Assembly (NCBI GenBank): GCA_020054175.1 | Contig: JAGVLR010000109.1 | Location: forward strand, 1-9,321 | From: Candidatus Dadabacteria bacterium | Lineage (GTDB): Bacteria; Desulfobacterota_D; UBA1144; Nemesobacterales; UBA2774 | Direction of reading: 5' to 3' | Length of the DNA: 9,321 bases | Part shown: positions 1 through 7,363 of the stretch, in pieces | Layout of the letters: every line of letters starts with the position of its first letter | Numbering within the stretch: position 1 is the first letter of the stretch | Notes under the pieces: generated by a model | Databases searched by the model: none | What the model was told of the DNA's origin: nothing | The model's input: the letters and a program-made list of their open reading frames with translations, nothing else | Program-made: the position numbers and the translations under genes

Positions 1-2
1 CA

Positions 3-1970
3 GCGGCTTACAAAACCATTAATTTCATAAACTCCGGCCGGAGTGAAATCCCTGTTCAGGACAGGCTCGAATTCGCTCTCCTTTTCACACTTGTTTTTGA
101 AGTGCTCCTCGAAATATTCGGCAACGCCATGTTCCCGCTTTCCTACATCATGGTGCCTCTCCTGATCCTCTATTTCGGATGGGAAGCGGGCATGCTGTCA
201 TTCTTCTTCGTCGCAATGCTGCAGGCCGTTCAGCGCCCAAGCTCGTCGCTTCCCGTCGAGCTCTTCCTCCTGTTCGTTTCTGCGGCAGTGTTCGGGCTTC
301 TTCTTAAGGGCGGCGGCGAGCGTCTCGCTCCTGAATTTCTAAGGAAAAAGAAAAACGACAACATCATACTTCCGGGAGCTATCTCTGGCGCACCGGCGAG
401 AGAAGCCGGCGACGATTCCCTGGGCATGCTCGAGCTCAAGAACGAGATCAGGAATTCGCTCAAGATCCTGAGCGAGCTTGTGCCCGGTCACAGCATAATT
501 CTCTACCTCAAAATGGAAGACGGGCTCTTCGGCATAGCCGACTTTGTTTCTAAAAGCGGGGATTACGTCGACGGCGGACAAAAGCTTAACTTCAGGGGCG
601 GCTATCTCGGCTGGGTCCTCAAGACTAAAACCCAGGTCCTCATAACGAGCATAAAGAACGTTCGGAAAAATCTCCTCTACTATAACCAGAACGTCCCCGT
701 GAAATCGCTTCTCGCGACGCCTCTTCTTCTGAAAGCCGCGAAAAATTCCGACGAATCCGGGAAGGAAGTCTTCGGCCTCCTCATAATCGACAGCCTCCAT
801 CTGGACGTTTTCGGCGATAAGGAAAAGATGATAGTATCGCTGGTTTCAGACAGAATAGTCGAGATGATAGACAGATTCCAGCTCTCAGAAAAGGTTTACC
901 TCAGCTCGCAGGAGCTGAACTCCTTTTACGATTTCACACAGAGGCTCAATTCCACAAGCGACATCGAAGTCATACTCGACCACGTCGTCGACACTTTCGG
1001 AAGGATATACGAATCCGATTTCGTCGGAATATCCGTCGTCGAGAAGGAAAACGGCATAAGCCGTCTAAAGAGAACGAGCGACGGTATGAAGGAGCACCTC
1101 GAAGACCTCGACGTCCCCCACAACGACACGCTCGTCGGCCTCGTTACAAGCACGGGCGGGGCGTTTCACTTCGAGGATCTTTCGTCCAGGTCGCGGTACA
1201 AGAGCATTTTCGGAAAGGAAATCGACTTCGGCCTCGGCGTCAAGAATCTGAAGTCAGTGCTCATATGCCCATTCCACGAGCTTGCGCATGACCAGAGCGG
1301 AGAGGAGCGGACAGTCCTCGGCTGCGTCGTCATCGGGCGGAAATCCAGAAGCCCGTTCAACGAAGGCGAGATAAGCCTTGCGAAGATCATATGCAACGAA
1401 TCGGCCAAGTCCATGACGGCGTCGCTCAACTTCCAGAAGGTAAAAGAGCTTGCTATAAGGGACGGCCTCACCGGGCTCTACAATCACAGGCACTTCCAGG
1501 AGATGCTATCCTACACGATATCCCATGCCGACAGGTACTCCGCCCGCGCCTCGCTCCTTCTGATCGACCTCGACAACCTCAAGACGATAAATGATACGTT
1601 CGGCCACCTGGCGGGCGACAGGGTCCTCAGTTCGGTCGGAACCGTGCTTGCCAACTCGCTCCGTAAAATCGACATACCCGCGAGATACGGCGGGGACGAG
1701 TTCGCTGTAATCCTTCCCAATACGGATAAGGACGGCGCCCTCGCGGTAGCCGAGAAAATACGGAACAACCTCTTCAGGGCCCCGCTGAAATCGAACGACA
1801 GAGAGATCGAAATTTCACTCAGCATCGGCATATCCACTTATCCCGTCTCCGCTGCCGACAAGGATTCCCTTATCTCGAAGGCGGACCGCGCGCTTTACGA
1901 ATCCAAAAACCACGGTAAGAATAAGGTCACCCATTTCGAGGACGTCCCCTTAAAAGAGCTTGGAAGCTAG
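3..1970 (+). CDS. Membrane-anchored GAF-GAF-GGDEF diguanylate cyclase (5' partial)
   Basis: Predicted to make cyclic di-GMP from two GTP at the inner membrane. The frame is open from base 3 without a stop and has no ATG, GTG or TTG before the GTG at 102. That GTG has no SD and lies inside a hydrophobic stretch, so the true start is left of the window. Residues counted from the GTG: hydrophobic segments, probably three including the part before the GTG, run to about residue 70; a first GAF-like domain spans about 112-257; a second spans about 270-443; the GGDEF domain starts at DGLTGLYN (454-461). The active-site motif GGDEF is intact at 530-534. The metal and substrate residues D489, N497 and D506 match the spacing in PleD. 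An RxxD inhibitory I-site (RKID, 521-524) lies five residues before GGDEF, so product inhibition is expected. There is no EAL or HD-GYP domain. The GAF ligands cannot be read from sequence. rsmA follows 87 nt downstream. Confidence 0.93.
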   Translation, partial: AAYKTINFINSGRSEIPVQDRLEFALLFTLVFEVLLEIFGNAMFPLSYIMVPLLILYFGWEAGMLSFFFVAMLQAVQRPSSSLPVELFLLFVSAAVFGLLLKGGGERLAPEFLRKKKNDNIILPGAISGAPAREAGDDSLGMLELKNEIRNSLKILSELVPGHSIILYLKMEDGLFGIADFVSKSGDYVDGGQKLNFRGGYLGWVLKTKTQVLITSIKNVRKNLLYYNQNVPVKSLLATPLLLKAAKNSDESGKEVFGLLIIDSLHLDVFGDKEKMIVSLVSDRIVEMIDRFQLSEKVYLSSQELNSFYDFTQRLNSTSDIEVILDHVVDTFGRIYESDFVGISVVEKENGISRLKRTSDGMKEHLEDLDVPHNDTLVGLVTSTGGAFHFEDLSSRSRYKSIFGKEIDFGLGVKNLKSVLICPFHELAHDQSGEERTVLGCVVIGRKSRSPFNEGEISLAKIICNESAKSMTASLNFQKVKELAIRDGLTGLYNHRHFQEMLSYTISHADRYSARASLLLIDLDNLKTINDTFGHLAGDRVLSSVGTVLANSLRKIDIPARYGGDEFAVILPNTDKDGALAVAEKIRNNLFRAPLKSNDREIEISLSIGISTYPVSAADKDSLISKADRALYESKNHGKNKVTHFEDVPLKELGS

Positions 1971-2057
1971 GCGGAAAGAAGGGCGCTCCATTTGTCTGTC
2001 GGAAATCGCCGAGCCGCCCGATGATGAGTGCGTCCGCGTATTACCCCAGAAGGAAAA

Positions 2058-2912
2058 ATGACTGAAGAAAAAAGAAGCGAATTTAAACCCAGGGATTATT
2101 TCTCTGCCGAAAACGCACGGCCGAGTAAGAGCCTCGGGCAGAACTTCATCACCGACAAAAGGGTCATAGAGCGCATCGTATCCGAAGCCGGTATAACGTC
2201 AGACGACGAAGTCCTCGAAATCGGCCCGGGGCTCGGCGCACTCACTTTTTCGCTCGCCGAAAAAGCAGCGCGGGTTGTCGCGGTCGAAAAAGATGCGCGG
2301 CTCGCCGAAAGGCTGGCGGGGGTTCTGGCGGAAAAGCCCAACGTCGAGCTCATATCCGGCGACGCGCTCGAGGTCGACTTCAAGAGTCTATACAAGGGCC
2401 GAAAGCTTAAGGTCGTCTCGAACCTTCCCTACAGCGTCTCGTCGCCGATTCTAGTAAAGCTGCTTCGGAAGAGAGCCCTGTTCTCCACGCTCATCCTCAT
2501 GCTCCAGCTCGAAGTAGGGGAAAGAATATCCTCGCCGCCGGGAGGAAAGGAATACGGCTCGCTCTCGGTGCTCGTTCAAACATACTTCGACGTGAAGACG
2601 CTCTTCCGAGTTTCGCCCTCGTCCTTCTGGCCCGCGCCTAAAGTAGATTCCGTTGTGCTGAAGCTCGCGCCGCTCCATGAGCCCCGCGTCCCGGTCGCCG
2701 ACGAGGCCGTATATGAGAAAATACTCCGCGCGGCATTTTCTTCGAGACGTAAAATGCTCGGCAACTCTCTCGGCTCCGCTCTGAAGAAAGGAGCGGCCGA
2801 CAGAGTTCTCGCCGCTGCAGGCATAGACAGAACCCGCCGCGCCGAAACCTTAACAGTCGAAGAATTCGGGGCCCTCTACCGTGAAGCGGTAAAGTCAGGC
2901 GAAATCGTCTGA
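2058..2912 (+). CDS. rsmA: 16S rRNA (adenine-N6,N6)-dimethyltransferase RsmA/KsgA
   Basis: RsmA dimethylates two adjacent adenosines in the 3' terminal hairpin of 16S rRNA (A1518 and A1519 in E. coli numbering), using S-adenosylmethionine, late in 30S assembly. Visible marks of the family are the N-terminal SLGQNFITD, the SAM-binding motif EIGPGLG (residues 54-60), the acidic ribose-binding stretch VAVEKD, and the catalytic NLPY motif (122-125). The C-terminal half has F-W-P-A-P-K-V-D-S, typical of RsmA rather than the mitochondrial or Erm branches. The length of 284 aa is close to the usual 260-290. I chose ATG 2058 because an AGAAGGA SD lies just before it; a GTG at 2028 would add ten unconserved residues without an SD. 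No promoter is evident in the 87-nt gap, so read-through from the upstream cyclase gene is plausible. Confidence 0.96.
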   Translation: MTEEKRSEFKPRDYFSAENARPSKSLGQNFITDKRVIERIVSEAGITSDDEVLEIGPGLGALTFSLAEKAARVVAVEKDARLAERLAGVLAEKPNVELISGDALEVDFKSLYKGRKLKVVSNLPYSVSSPILVKLLRKRALFSTLILMLQLEVGERISSPPGGKEYGSLSVLVQTYFDVKTLFRVSPSSFWPAPKVDSVVLKLAPLHEPRVPVADEAVYEKILRAAFSSRRKMLGNSLGSALKKGAADRVLAAAGIDRTRRAETLTVEEFGALYREAVKSGEIV

Positions 2913-2920
2913 TTCTCTCA

Positions 2921-2949
2921 TTGCCCGGACGGCTTTGCCGTTATATAAT
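2921..2949 (+). promoter_or_regulatory. Candidate sigma70 promoter for the exported-protein gene
   Basis: TTGCCC (2921-2926), a 17-nt spacer and a perfect TATAAT (2944-2949) lie just after the rsmA stop. Transcription would start near 2956, giving a leader of about 29 nt with GGAG (2974-2977) placed 7 nt before the ATG at 2985. A 13-nt inverted repeat (ACGGC-TTT-GCCGT, 2929-2941) sits inside the spacer and could be an operator; it lacks a T-tract, so it is a poor terminator for rsmA. Confidence 0.5.
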
Positions 2950-2984
2950 TCGCTATATAAATACCGGCTGCACGGAGACCCGAA

Positions 2985-3545
2985 ATGAAAAAATCAGTAT
3001 CACTTTTCCTTATTCTCTTTTTCGCGTCCACCGCCGCATCCTTCTCCCAGGACTACGGCCTCAGCGGAGTCTGGTATCACGACAACAAAGAAACCCATAT
3101 TAACGTAAGGGACAGCGATCACGTCGTCTTCGTCAACGAGAACGGCGACAGGGCCGTAGGCCACTTCACCGACCCCTGGCACATCAAAGTCCCCAAGTGG
3201 AACGTAACGGGCTCGATAAAAGAGGGCGGCAATTCAATCAACTGGTCGAACAATACCGTATGGACGAGATACCCAGGCGGGAAAACACACATAAGCGGCA
3301 GGTGGTATCACGGCAACAGGCCGACGTGGATAGAGGTCTACGACAACGGATGGAAGTTCAGCATCACCAACGAAAACGGGCAGAAGAGTAACGGCGAGGC
3401 GAGAAGCAGCCGCGAGCTATACATACCTTCCCTCGGAATAACGGGGCACGTGAGCAGCGACGGCAACAAGATAAACTGGAGCAACGGCACGGCCTGGACG
3501 CGTTCGCCCTCGGGGTCTGGCCCCCTTTCGTCGCCCCGGGAATAA
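2985..3545 (+). CDS. Exported protein of two tandem Trp-rich modules, function unknown
   Basis: No function is assigned. The N-terminus (MKKSVSLFLILFF followed by an Ala/Ser-rich region) is a classic Sec signal peptide, with cleavage likely between residues 18 and 22. There is no lipobox cysteine, and no cysteine anywhere in the protein, so a soluble periplasmic or secreted product is expected. The mature part is an internal duplication. Module 1 (about 26-99) and module 2 (about 103-177) each begin SGxWYHxN, contain NENGxxxxG in the middle, and end INWSNxTxWTR. Matching positions are offset by 77-78 residues. The many aromatic and Gly/Asn residues suggest small beta-rich folds, possibly ligand- or surface-binding, but that is inference. 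The end of each module recalls uncharacterised secreted bacterial proteins ending in W-x-N-G-T-x-W-x-R. A good SD (GGAG, 7 nt upstream) supports the start. It converges on the carboxylase operon, leaving 39 nt between stops. Confidence 0.85.
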   Translation: MKKSVSLFLILFFASTAASFSQDYGLSGVWYHDNKETHINVRDSDHVVFVNENGDRAVGHFTDPWHIKVPKWNVTGSIKEGGNSINWSNNTVWTRYPGGKTHISGRWYHGNRPTWIEVYDNGWKFSITNENGQKSNGEARSSRELYIPSLGITGHVSSDGNKINWSNGTAWTRSPSGSGPLSSPRE

Positions 3546-3584
3546 TTGCCGGTAGAAGTTGTTTCAGTCAGGCAGGATGGGAGA

Positions 3585-4097
3585 CTATTCCGAGGCGGGC
3601 GGTGTATCCGACACGACGACCATCAGCACCGTTCCGGCCTCTATGGCGTCCCCTTCCTTTGCCATTACGTTCCTGACCTTTCCGGCTATCGGAGACTTCA
3701 GCTCGCTCTCCATCTTCATGGCCTCGATGACTACGACACCTTCGTCCCTCGAAACCTCATCACCCTCGCTCTTGAGCACCTTCACAACCCTGCTCGGCAT
3801 CGGAGCCTTTATCTCCTGAACACCGGAAGCCGCGAGCGAAGATTTTTTCTGTTCCCTTTCGGAAATGGATTCGAGGTCGTAGAGGTCCCCGTCGAAGAAC
3901 ACCTGTATCTTCTTTCCCTTCTTGAATACCCCGATCGTCAGGGACTGCCCGCCTAAAATGATGGAATAAAGGTTGTCCTCGATTTTCCGGTAATCGACGG
4001 GCAGCTTCTCTCCGTCGATCTCCACTTCGATCTGGCCTTCGTTTTCTTCGAGCGTGATTTTGTATATCTGTTCGTTCAGCTTAAAGGTGTATGTCAT
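3585..4097 (-). CDS. Biotin carboxyl carrier protein subunit of acyl-CoA carboxylase
   Basis: This is the swinging-arm subunit. Its biotin is carboxylated by the neighbouring biotin carboxylase and delivers CO2 to the carboxyltransferase. The 170-residue product ends in a biotinyl/lipoyl domain (about 94-165) with the motif VIEAMKMESE. The biotinylated lysine is K128 (codon 3714-3716), 42 residues from the C-terminus, within the expected distance. Residues 1-85 form a beta-rich region of the type found beside BCCP domains in propionyl-CoA carboxylase alpha chains; a charged linker follows. The start ATG overlaps the accC stop as ATGA (4094-4097), indicating translational coupling, and GAGGAG (4107-4112) lies 9 nt upstream. 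The frame stays open farther upstream inside accC, but that part is Arg/Gly-rich and unlike any protein domain. A ligase such as BirA, not in this window, must attach the biotin. Confidence 0.92.
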   Translation of the reverse strand: MTYTFKLNEQIYKITLEENEGQIEVEIDGEKLPVDYRKIEDNLYSIILGGQSLTIGVFKKGKKIQVFFDGDLYDLESISEREQKKSSLAASGVQEIKAPMPSRVVKVLKSEGDEVSRDEGVVVIEAMKMESELKSPIAGKVRNVMAKEGDAIEAGTVLMVVVSDTPPASE

Positions 4098-5590
4098 GCG
4101 AGCGGGCTCCTCGTAACACCGGATCTCCTTGCGAAGAGCTTCCAGTTCGATGCGGCGGCCGTCTGTGACTGGGGGCCGCTCCCGGTGGAATTTTCCATGG
4201 CTATCGCTGCTGCTATAAGAGCCGGCTTCATGTCGCGCGCCTCGGGATTTATAAGCTCCGGGTGCCTTTCGATGTAGCCCGTGTCGATCTTGCACTTCCT
4301 GAATTCCTCGTCGGCCATGACGCGCCTCAGAAACCCTATATTCGTCTTGACGCCGAGCACTATATATTCCCTGAGCGCGGAAGCCATTTTGTCTATGGCC
4401 GCCTCCCTGGTATCCGCCCAGACTATGAGCTTCGACAGCATCGGATCGTAAAATGACGTGATCTCGCAGCCGTTGTATATAGCGGAATCGTCCCTTATGC
4501 CCGGGCCTGACGGTGTACTGAGGTATTCGATTGTCCCCGGAGACGGCATGAAATTGGTAGCCGGATTCTCCGCGTACACCCTGCACTCCACCGCGTGCCC
4601 GTTCATCTCTATGTCGCCCTGCTTGAAAGGGAGCTTCTCCCCGGCGGCGATCCTTATCATCCACTTCACTATGTCGAATCCTGTAATCATCTCTGTCACG
4701 GGATGCTCGACCTGGACCCTCGTGTTCATCTCGAGGAAGTAAAAATTCTGCTTCTGGTCCATTATGAATTCTATTGTGCCCGCGCCGCTGTATTTAACGG
4801 CCTTGGCGATCTTTATCGCGACCTCGCCCATCTTTTTTCTGGTCTTGGCGCTGATAAAGCCCGATGGGGCTTCCTCGATAACCTTCTGATGCCGCCTCTG
4901 TATCGAGCACTCGCGCTCGAAGAGGTGGAGCGTGTTGCCGTATGAATCCGCTATGAGCTGTATCTCTATGTGCCTCGGCTGCTCGACGAATCTCTCGACG
5001 TAAACCGAATCGTCGCCGAATGCCGACCTCGCCTCGCTCCTCGCCATACGGAGCGCGCTCTCGAAGTCGTCCTTCGACCTTACGAGTCTCATGCCCTTCC
5101 CGCCGCCGCCGGCCGACGCTTTTATCATGAGCGGATATCCGATGCCGTTCGCCACGACAGACGCCTCGACGTCGCTCACAGCCCCTTCCGAGCCGGGCAC
5201 CAGCGGCACCTTGGCATCGAAAGCGATCTTTCTCGCCGTGATCTTGTCTCCCATGAGTCTTATGGCCTCGGGCGAAGGGCCGATGAAAACTATTCCCGCC
5301 TTTTCGCACATCTCTGCGAACGCCTCGTTCTCCGAAAGAAAACCGAACCCCGGATGAATGGCCTCGGCCCCGGATTTTAACGCGGCGTCTATGATATTTT
5401 CTTTTTTAAGATAGCTTTCGCCCGGCGCGGAGCCGCCGATGTGGTAGGCCTCGTCGGCCAGCGCAACGTGAAGGGAGCGCCTGTCGGCGTCGGAATAAAC
5501 GGCCACGGTGCTCACACCGAGCTCCCTGCATGCCCGTATGATCCTTACCGCTATTTCTCCCCTGTTCGCAATCAGAATCTTTTTGAACAT
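4094..5590 (-). CDS. accC: Biotin carboxylase subunit of acyl-CoA carboxylase
   Basis: Uses ATP and bicarbonate to carboxylate biotin on the carrier protein. The 498-residue product has the three expected parts. The N-terminal domain starts FKKILIANRGEIAVRIIRA. The ATP-grasp domain carries the glycine-rich loop SAGGGGKGMR, and the metal/catalytic segment EMNTRVQVEHPVTE has E287, N289 and R291 matching E288, N290 and R292 of E. coli AccC. The C-terminal domain contains HAVECRVYAENP. It is about 45-50 residues longer than E. coli AccC; the extra C-terminal tail is Ala/Ser-rich and could link to the carrier subunit. The start has AAGGA (5597-5601) 6 nt upstream, and the gene follows the carboxyltransferase gene by 15 nt. 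The catalytic fold does not reveal the acyl-CoA substrate, because specificity lies in the carboxyltransferase. Confidence 0.95.
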   Translation of the reverse strand: MFKKILIANRGEIAVRIIRACRELGVSTVAVYSDADRRSLHVALADEAYHIGGSAPGESYLKKENIIDAALKSGAEAIHPGFGFLSENEAFAEMCEKAGIVFIGPSPEAIRLMGDKITARKIAFDAKVPLVPGSEGAVSDVEASVVANGIGYPLMIKASAGGGGKGMRLVRSKDDFESALRMARSEARSAFGDDSVYVERFVEQPRHIEIQLIADSYGNTLHLFERECSIQRRHQKVIEEAPSGFISAKTRKKMGEVAIKIAKAVKYSGAGTIEFIMDQKQNFYFLEMNTRVQVEHPVTEMITGFDIVKWMIRIAAGEKLPFKQGDIEMNGHAVECRVYAENPATNFMPSPGTIEYLSTPSGPGIRDDSAIYNGCEITSFYDPMLSKLIVWADTREAAIDKMASALREYIVLGVKTNIGFLRRVMADEEFRKCKIDTGYIERHPELINPEARDMKPALIAAAIAMENSTGSGPQSQTAAASNWKLFARRSGVTRSPLA

Positions 5591-5605
5591 GAAGCGTCCT
5601 TTTAT

Positions 5606-7150
5606 TTACAGTGGTATGTTCCCGTGTTTCTTCGGGGGATTCGTCTGCCTTTTGCCGTCGAGCATCTCGAACGCCGAGATAACGCGCGTCCTCGTGTCTT
5701 CGGGCCTTATTACCTCGTCGACGAATCCGAGGTCGGCGGCCCTGTAGGGATTAGCGAACCTCTTCTTGTATTCTTCGATGAGCCGCGCCCTTTCTGCCTC
5801 GGAGTCCTCGGCCTGGAGTATCTGCGCGCGGGATATGATATTCACCGCACCGTCTGAGCCCATGACAGCAATCTCCGCCGTCGGGTACGCCATGACGATG
5901 TCGCCCCTCACGTGCTTCGACGACATAACGTCGTACGCGCCGCCATAGGCCTTCCTCGTTATGACAGTCACCCTCGGGACAGTAGCCTCGCTGTAGGCGT
6001 AGAGCAGCTTCGCCCCGTGCTTTATGATTCCGCCCCATTCCTGCGAGGTCCCGGGTAGGAATCCGGGGACGTCCTCGAACGTCAGTATCGGTATGTTGAA
6101 GCAGTCGCAGAACCTGACGAACCTTCCGGCCTTGACGGACGCGTCTATGTCGAGGCATCCCGCGAGAACGTTCGGCTGGTTGCCGACTATTCCCACGACG
6201 CGGCCCGCGAGCCTAGCAAAACCGACGACTATATTCTGCGCATAAAGCTCCTGCACCTCGAAAAAGTATCCGTTGTCGACGACAGCGGCTATAACGTCTT
6301 TGACATCGTAAGGCTTATTCGGGTTTTCGGGGACTATGGCTCTCAAGGCAGTGACCTTTCTATCGGACGGGTCGTCCGTACCTGTCCTCGGCGGGTCTTC
6401 CATATTGTTAGAGGGTAGGAAGCTCAAAAGCTCCTTTATCAGTGCAATACATTCCTTGTCGTCTTCTGTCGCGAAGTGCGCCACGCCGCTTTTAGTGTTG
6501 TGAAGGTCGGCGCCGCCGAGCTCTTCTGCGTTAACTTCCTCGTGCGTTACCGCCTTTATAACGTCCGGCCCCGTGATGAACATGTAGCTGGTGTTTCTCA
6601 CCATGATGGTGAAGTCGGTTATGGCGGGGGAATAAACCGCTCCGCCCGCGCATGGGCCCATTATGGCGGATATCTGCGGCACGACTCCCGATGCGAGCAC
6701 GTTCCTGCAGAAAATCTCGCCGTAGCCGCCGAGGCTTTCGACGCCCTCCTGTATCCTCGCGCCGCCAGAGTCGTTAAGCCCGATTATAGGGGCGCCCACC
6801 TGCATGGCGAGGTCCATGACCTTGCATATCTTCTTCCCGTGCACCATGCCGAGCGAGCCGCCGAATACGGTAAAGTCCTGCGCGTAAACGAACACCTGCC
6901 TGCCTTCGACCTTGCCGTATCCCGTGACGACGCCGTCGCCGAGGAACTTCTTACTGTCCATGCCGAAGTCGGTGCACCTGTGCACGACGAATTTGTCGAG
7001 CTCGACGAACGTGTTCTTGTCGAGCAGAAGGTCGATCCTCTCGCGCGCCGTGAGCTTCCCGCTCTCGTGCTGCTTTTTTATTCTGGCCTCGCCCCCGCCT
7101 TCCTCGGCTTCTTTCTCTTTCTGCTCCAGAATTGCAATCTTTTCCTTCAT
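5606..7150 (-). CDS. pccB: Acyl-CoA carboxylase carboxyltransferase, probably propionyl-CoA carboxylase beta
   Basis: Transfers the carboxyl group from carboxybiotin to the acyl-CoA alpha carbon; with propionyl-CoA the product is (S)-methylmalonyl-CoA. The 514 residues form two crotonase-like halves. The N half holds [25 protein letters not shown] (127-136) and the first oxyanion-hole loop [11 protein letters not shown] (from G165). The C half holds FLPGTSQE and [14 protein letters not shown]. The Asp in GGAYDVM (D407) is the residue that in Streptomyces enzymes goes with propionyl-CoA preference, whereas Ile there goes with acetyl-CoA; this is known for the family, and its application here is inference. 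The start was set at ATG 7150 because AAGGAG (7157-7162) sits 6 nt upstream and MKEKIAIL fits family N-termini. A TTG at 7213 would add 21 unconserved residues. First gene of the three-gene operon. Confidence 0.94.
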   Translation of the reverse strand: MKEKIAILEQKEKEAEEGGGEARIKKQHESGKLTARERIDLLLDKNTFVELDKFVVHRCTDFGMDSKKFLGDGVVTGYGKVEGRQVFVYAQDFTVFGGSLGMVHGKKICKVMDLAMQVGAPIIGLNDSGGARIQEGVESLGGYGEIFCRNVLASGVVPQISAIMGPCAGGAVYSPAITDFTIMVRNTSYMFITGPDVIKAVTHEEVNAEELGGADLHNTKSGVAHFATEDDKECIALIKELLSFLPSNNMEDPPRTGTDDPSDRKVTALRAIVPENPNKPYDVKDVIAAVVDNGYFFEVQELYAQNIVVGFARLAGRVVGIVGNQPNVLAGCLDIDASVKAGRFVRFCDCFNIPILTFEDVPGFLPGTSQEWGGIIKHGAKLLYAYSEATVPRVTVITRKAYGGAYDVMSSKHVRGDIVMAYPTAEIAVMGSDGAVNIISRAQILQAEDSEAERARLIEEYKKRFANPYRAADLGFVDEVIRPEDTRTRVISAFEMLDGKRQTNPPKKHGNIPL

Positions 7151-7156
7151 TATCGG

Positions 7157-7162
7157 CTCCTT
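7157..7162 (-). promoter_or_regulatory. Shine-Dalgarno AAGGAG deciding the pccB start
   Basis: On the minus strand AAGGAG is followed by 6 nt and then ATG at 7150. This near-ideal placement selects that ATG over the in-frame TTG at 7213, which has no SD. Confidence 0.8.
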
Positions 7163-7184
7163 CGAAGGTTCTTGGGAATCCAAA

Positions 7185-7213
7185 AAAATACTCTGTAAAT
7201 ACCTATTATGCAA
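7185..7213 (-). promoter_or_regulatory. Candidate promoter of the carboxylase operon
   Basis: On the minus strand TTGCAT (7213-7208), a 17-nt spacer and TATTTT (7190-7185) match the sigma70 boxes at 4 of 6 positions each. The predicted start is near 7178, with a leader of about 28 nt containing the AAGGAG site. This is the best-spaced pair seen near the gene, but the boxes are weak, so an activator or a different promoter farther up the 213-nt gap is possible. Confidence 0.3.
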
Positions 7214-7262
7214 GTTAGGGGCGGGGCAGGGTAATGGGGTGAAAGACGGTATTAAATCGCTT

Positions 7263-7285
7263 CACGAGTGCAGCTGCACACGAGT
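7263..7285. promoter_or_regulatory. Palindrome flanked by direct repeats, candidate operator upstream of pccB
   Basis: GTGCAGCTGCAC (7268-7279) is a perfect 12-bp palindrome. The heptamer CACGAGT occurs on each side in the same orientation, at 7263-7269 and 7279-7285, 16 nt apart. It lies 118-129 nt upstream of the pccB ATG and about 80-90 nt downstream of the coaE stop. This arrangement fits a dimeric regulator site, but no regulator gene is present and no known consensus is matched. Confidence 0.3.
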
Positions 7286-7363
7286 TTGTAAAGGGCGAAA
7301 AATTGCCACAATATCTATGTTATAGAAGTAGTAATTTTGCGTACGGACTTGCAATGTTCCCCG

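Noticed and set aside
102..104. GTG 102 as the true start of the diguanylate cyclase gene.
   Set aside because: The reading frame is open to the window edge, there is no SD, and the residues before it continue a hydrophobic segment.
2028..2057. GTG start for rsmA at 2028.
   Set aside because: It has no SD and adds ten residues outside the usual KsgA N-terminus; ATG 2058 follows AGAAGGA.
2021..2065. A 14-codon frame (ATG ATG ... TGA) overlapping the rsmA start, possibly a leader peptide.
   Set aside because: There is no SD in front of it and nothing distinctive in its sequence; short frames of this size arise by chance.
3546..3584. A bidirectional terminator between the convergent exported-protein and carrier-protein genes.
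   Set aside because: No stem of useful length with a T-tract could be found in these 39 nt.
4098..4664. The carrier-protein frame stays open for about 189 more codons upstream, inside accC.
   Set aside because: The extra residues are Arg/Gly/His-rich, fit no domain, and lie out of frame in the conserved biotin carboxylase gene. The SD and ATGA junction place the start at 4097.
7151..7213. In-frame TTG start of the carboxyltransferase at 7213.
   Set aside because: The added 21 residues are not family-like, no SD precedes the TTG, and it would overlap the candidate promoter; ATG 7150 has an ideal SD.
7314..7326. TCTAT-GTT-ATAGA inverted repeat in the coaE-pccB gap.
   Set aside because: A five-base AT-rich stem is too short to distinguish from chance in this AT-rich stretch.
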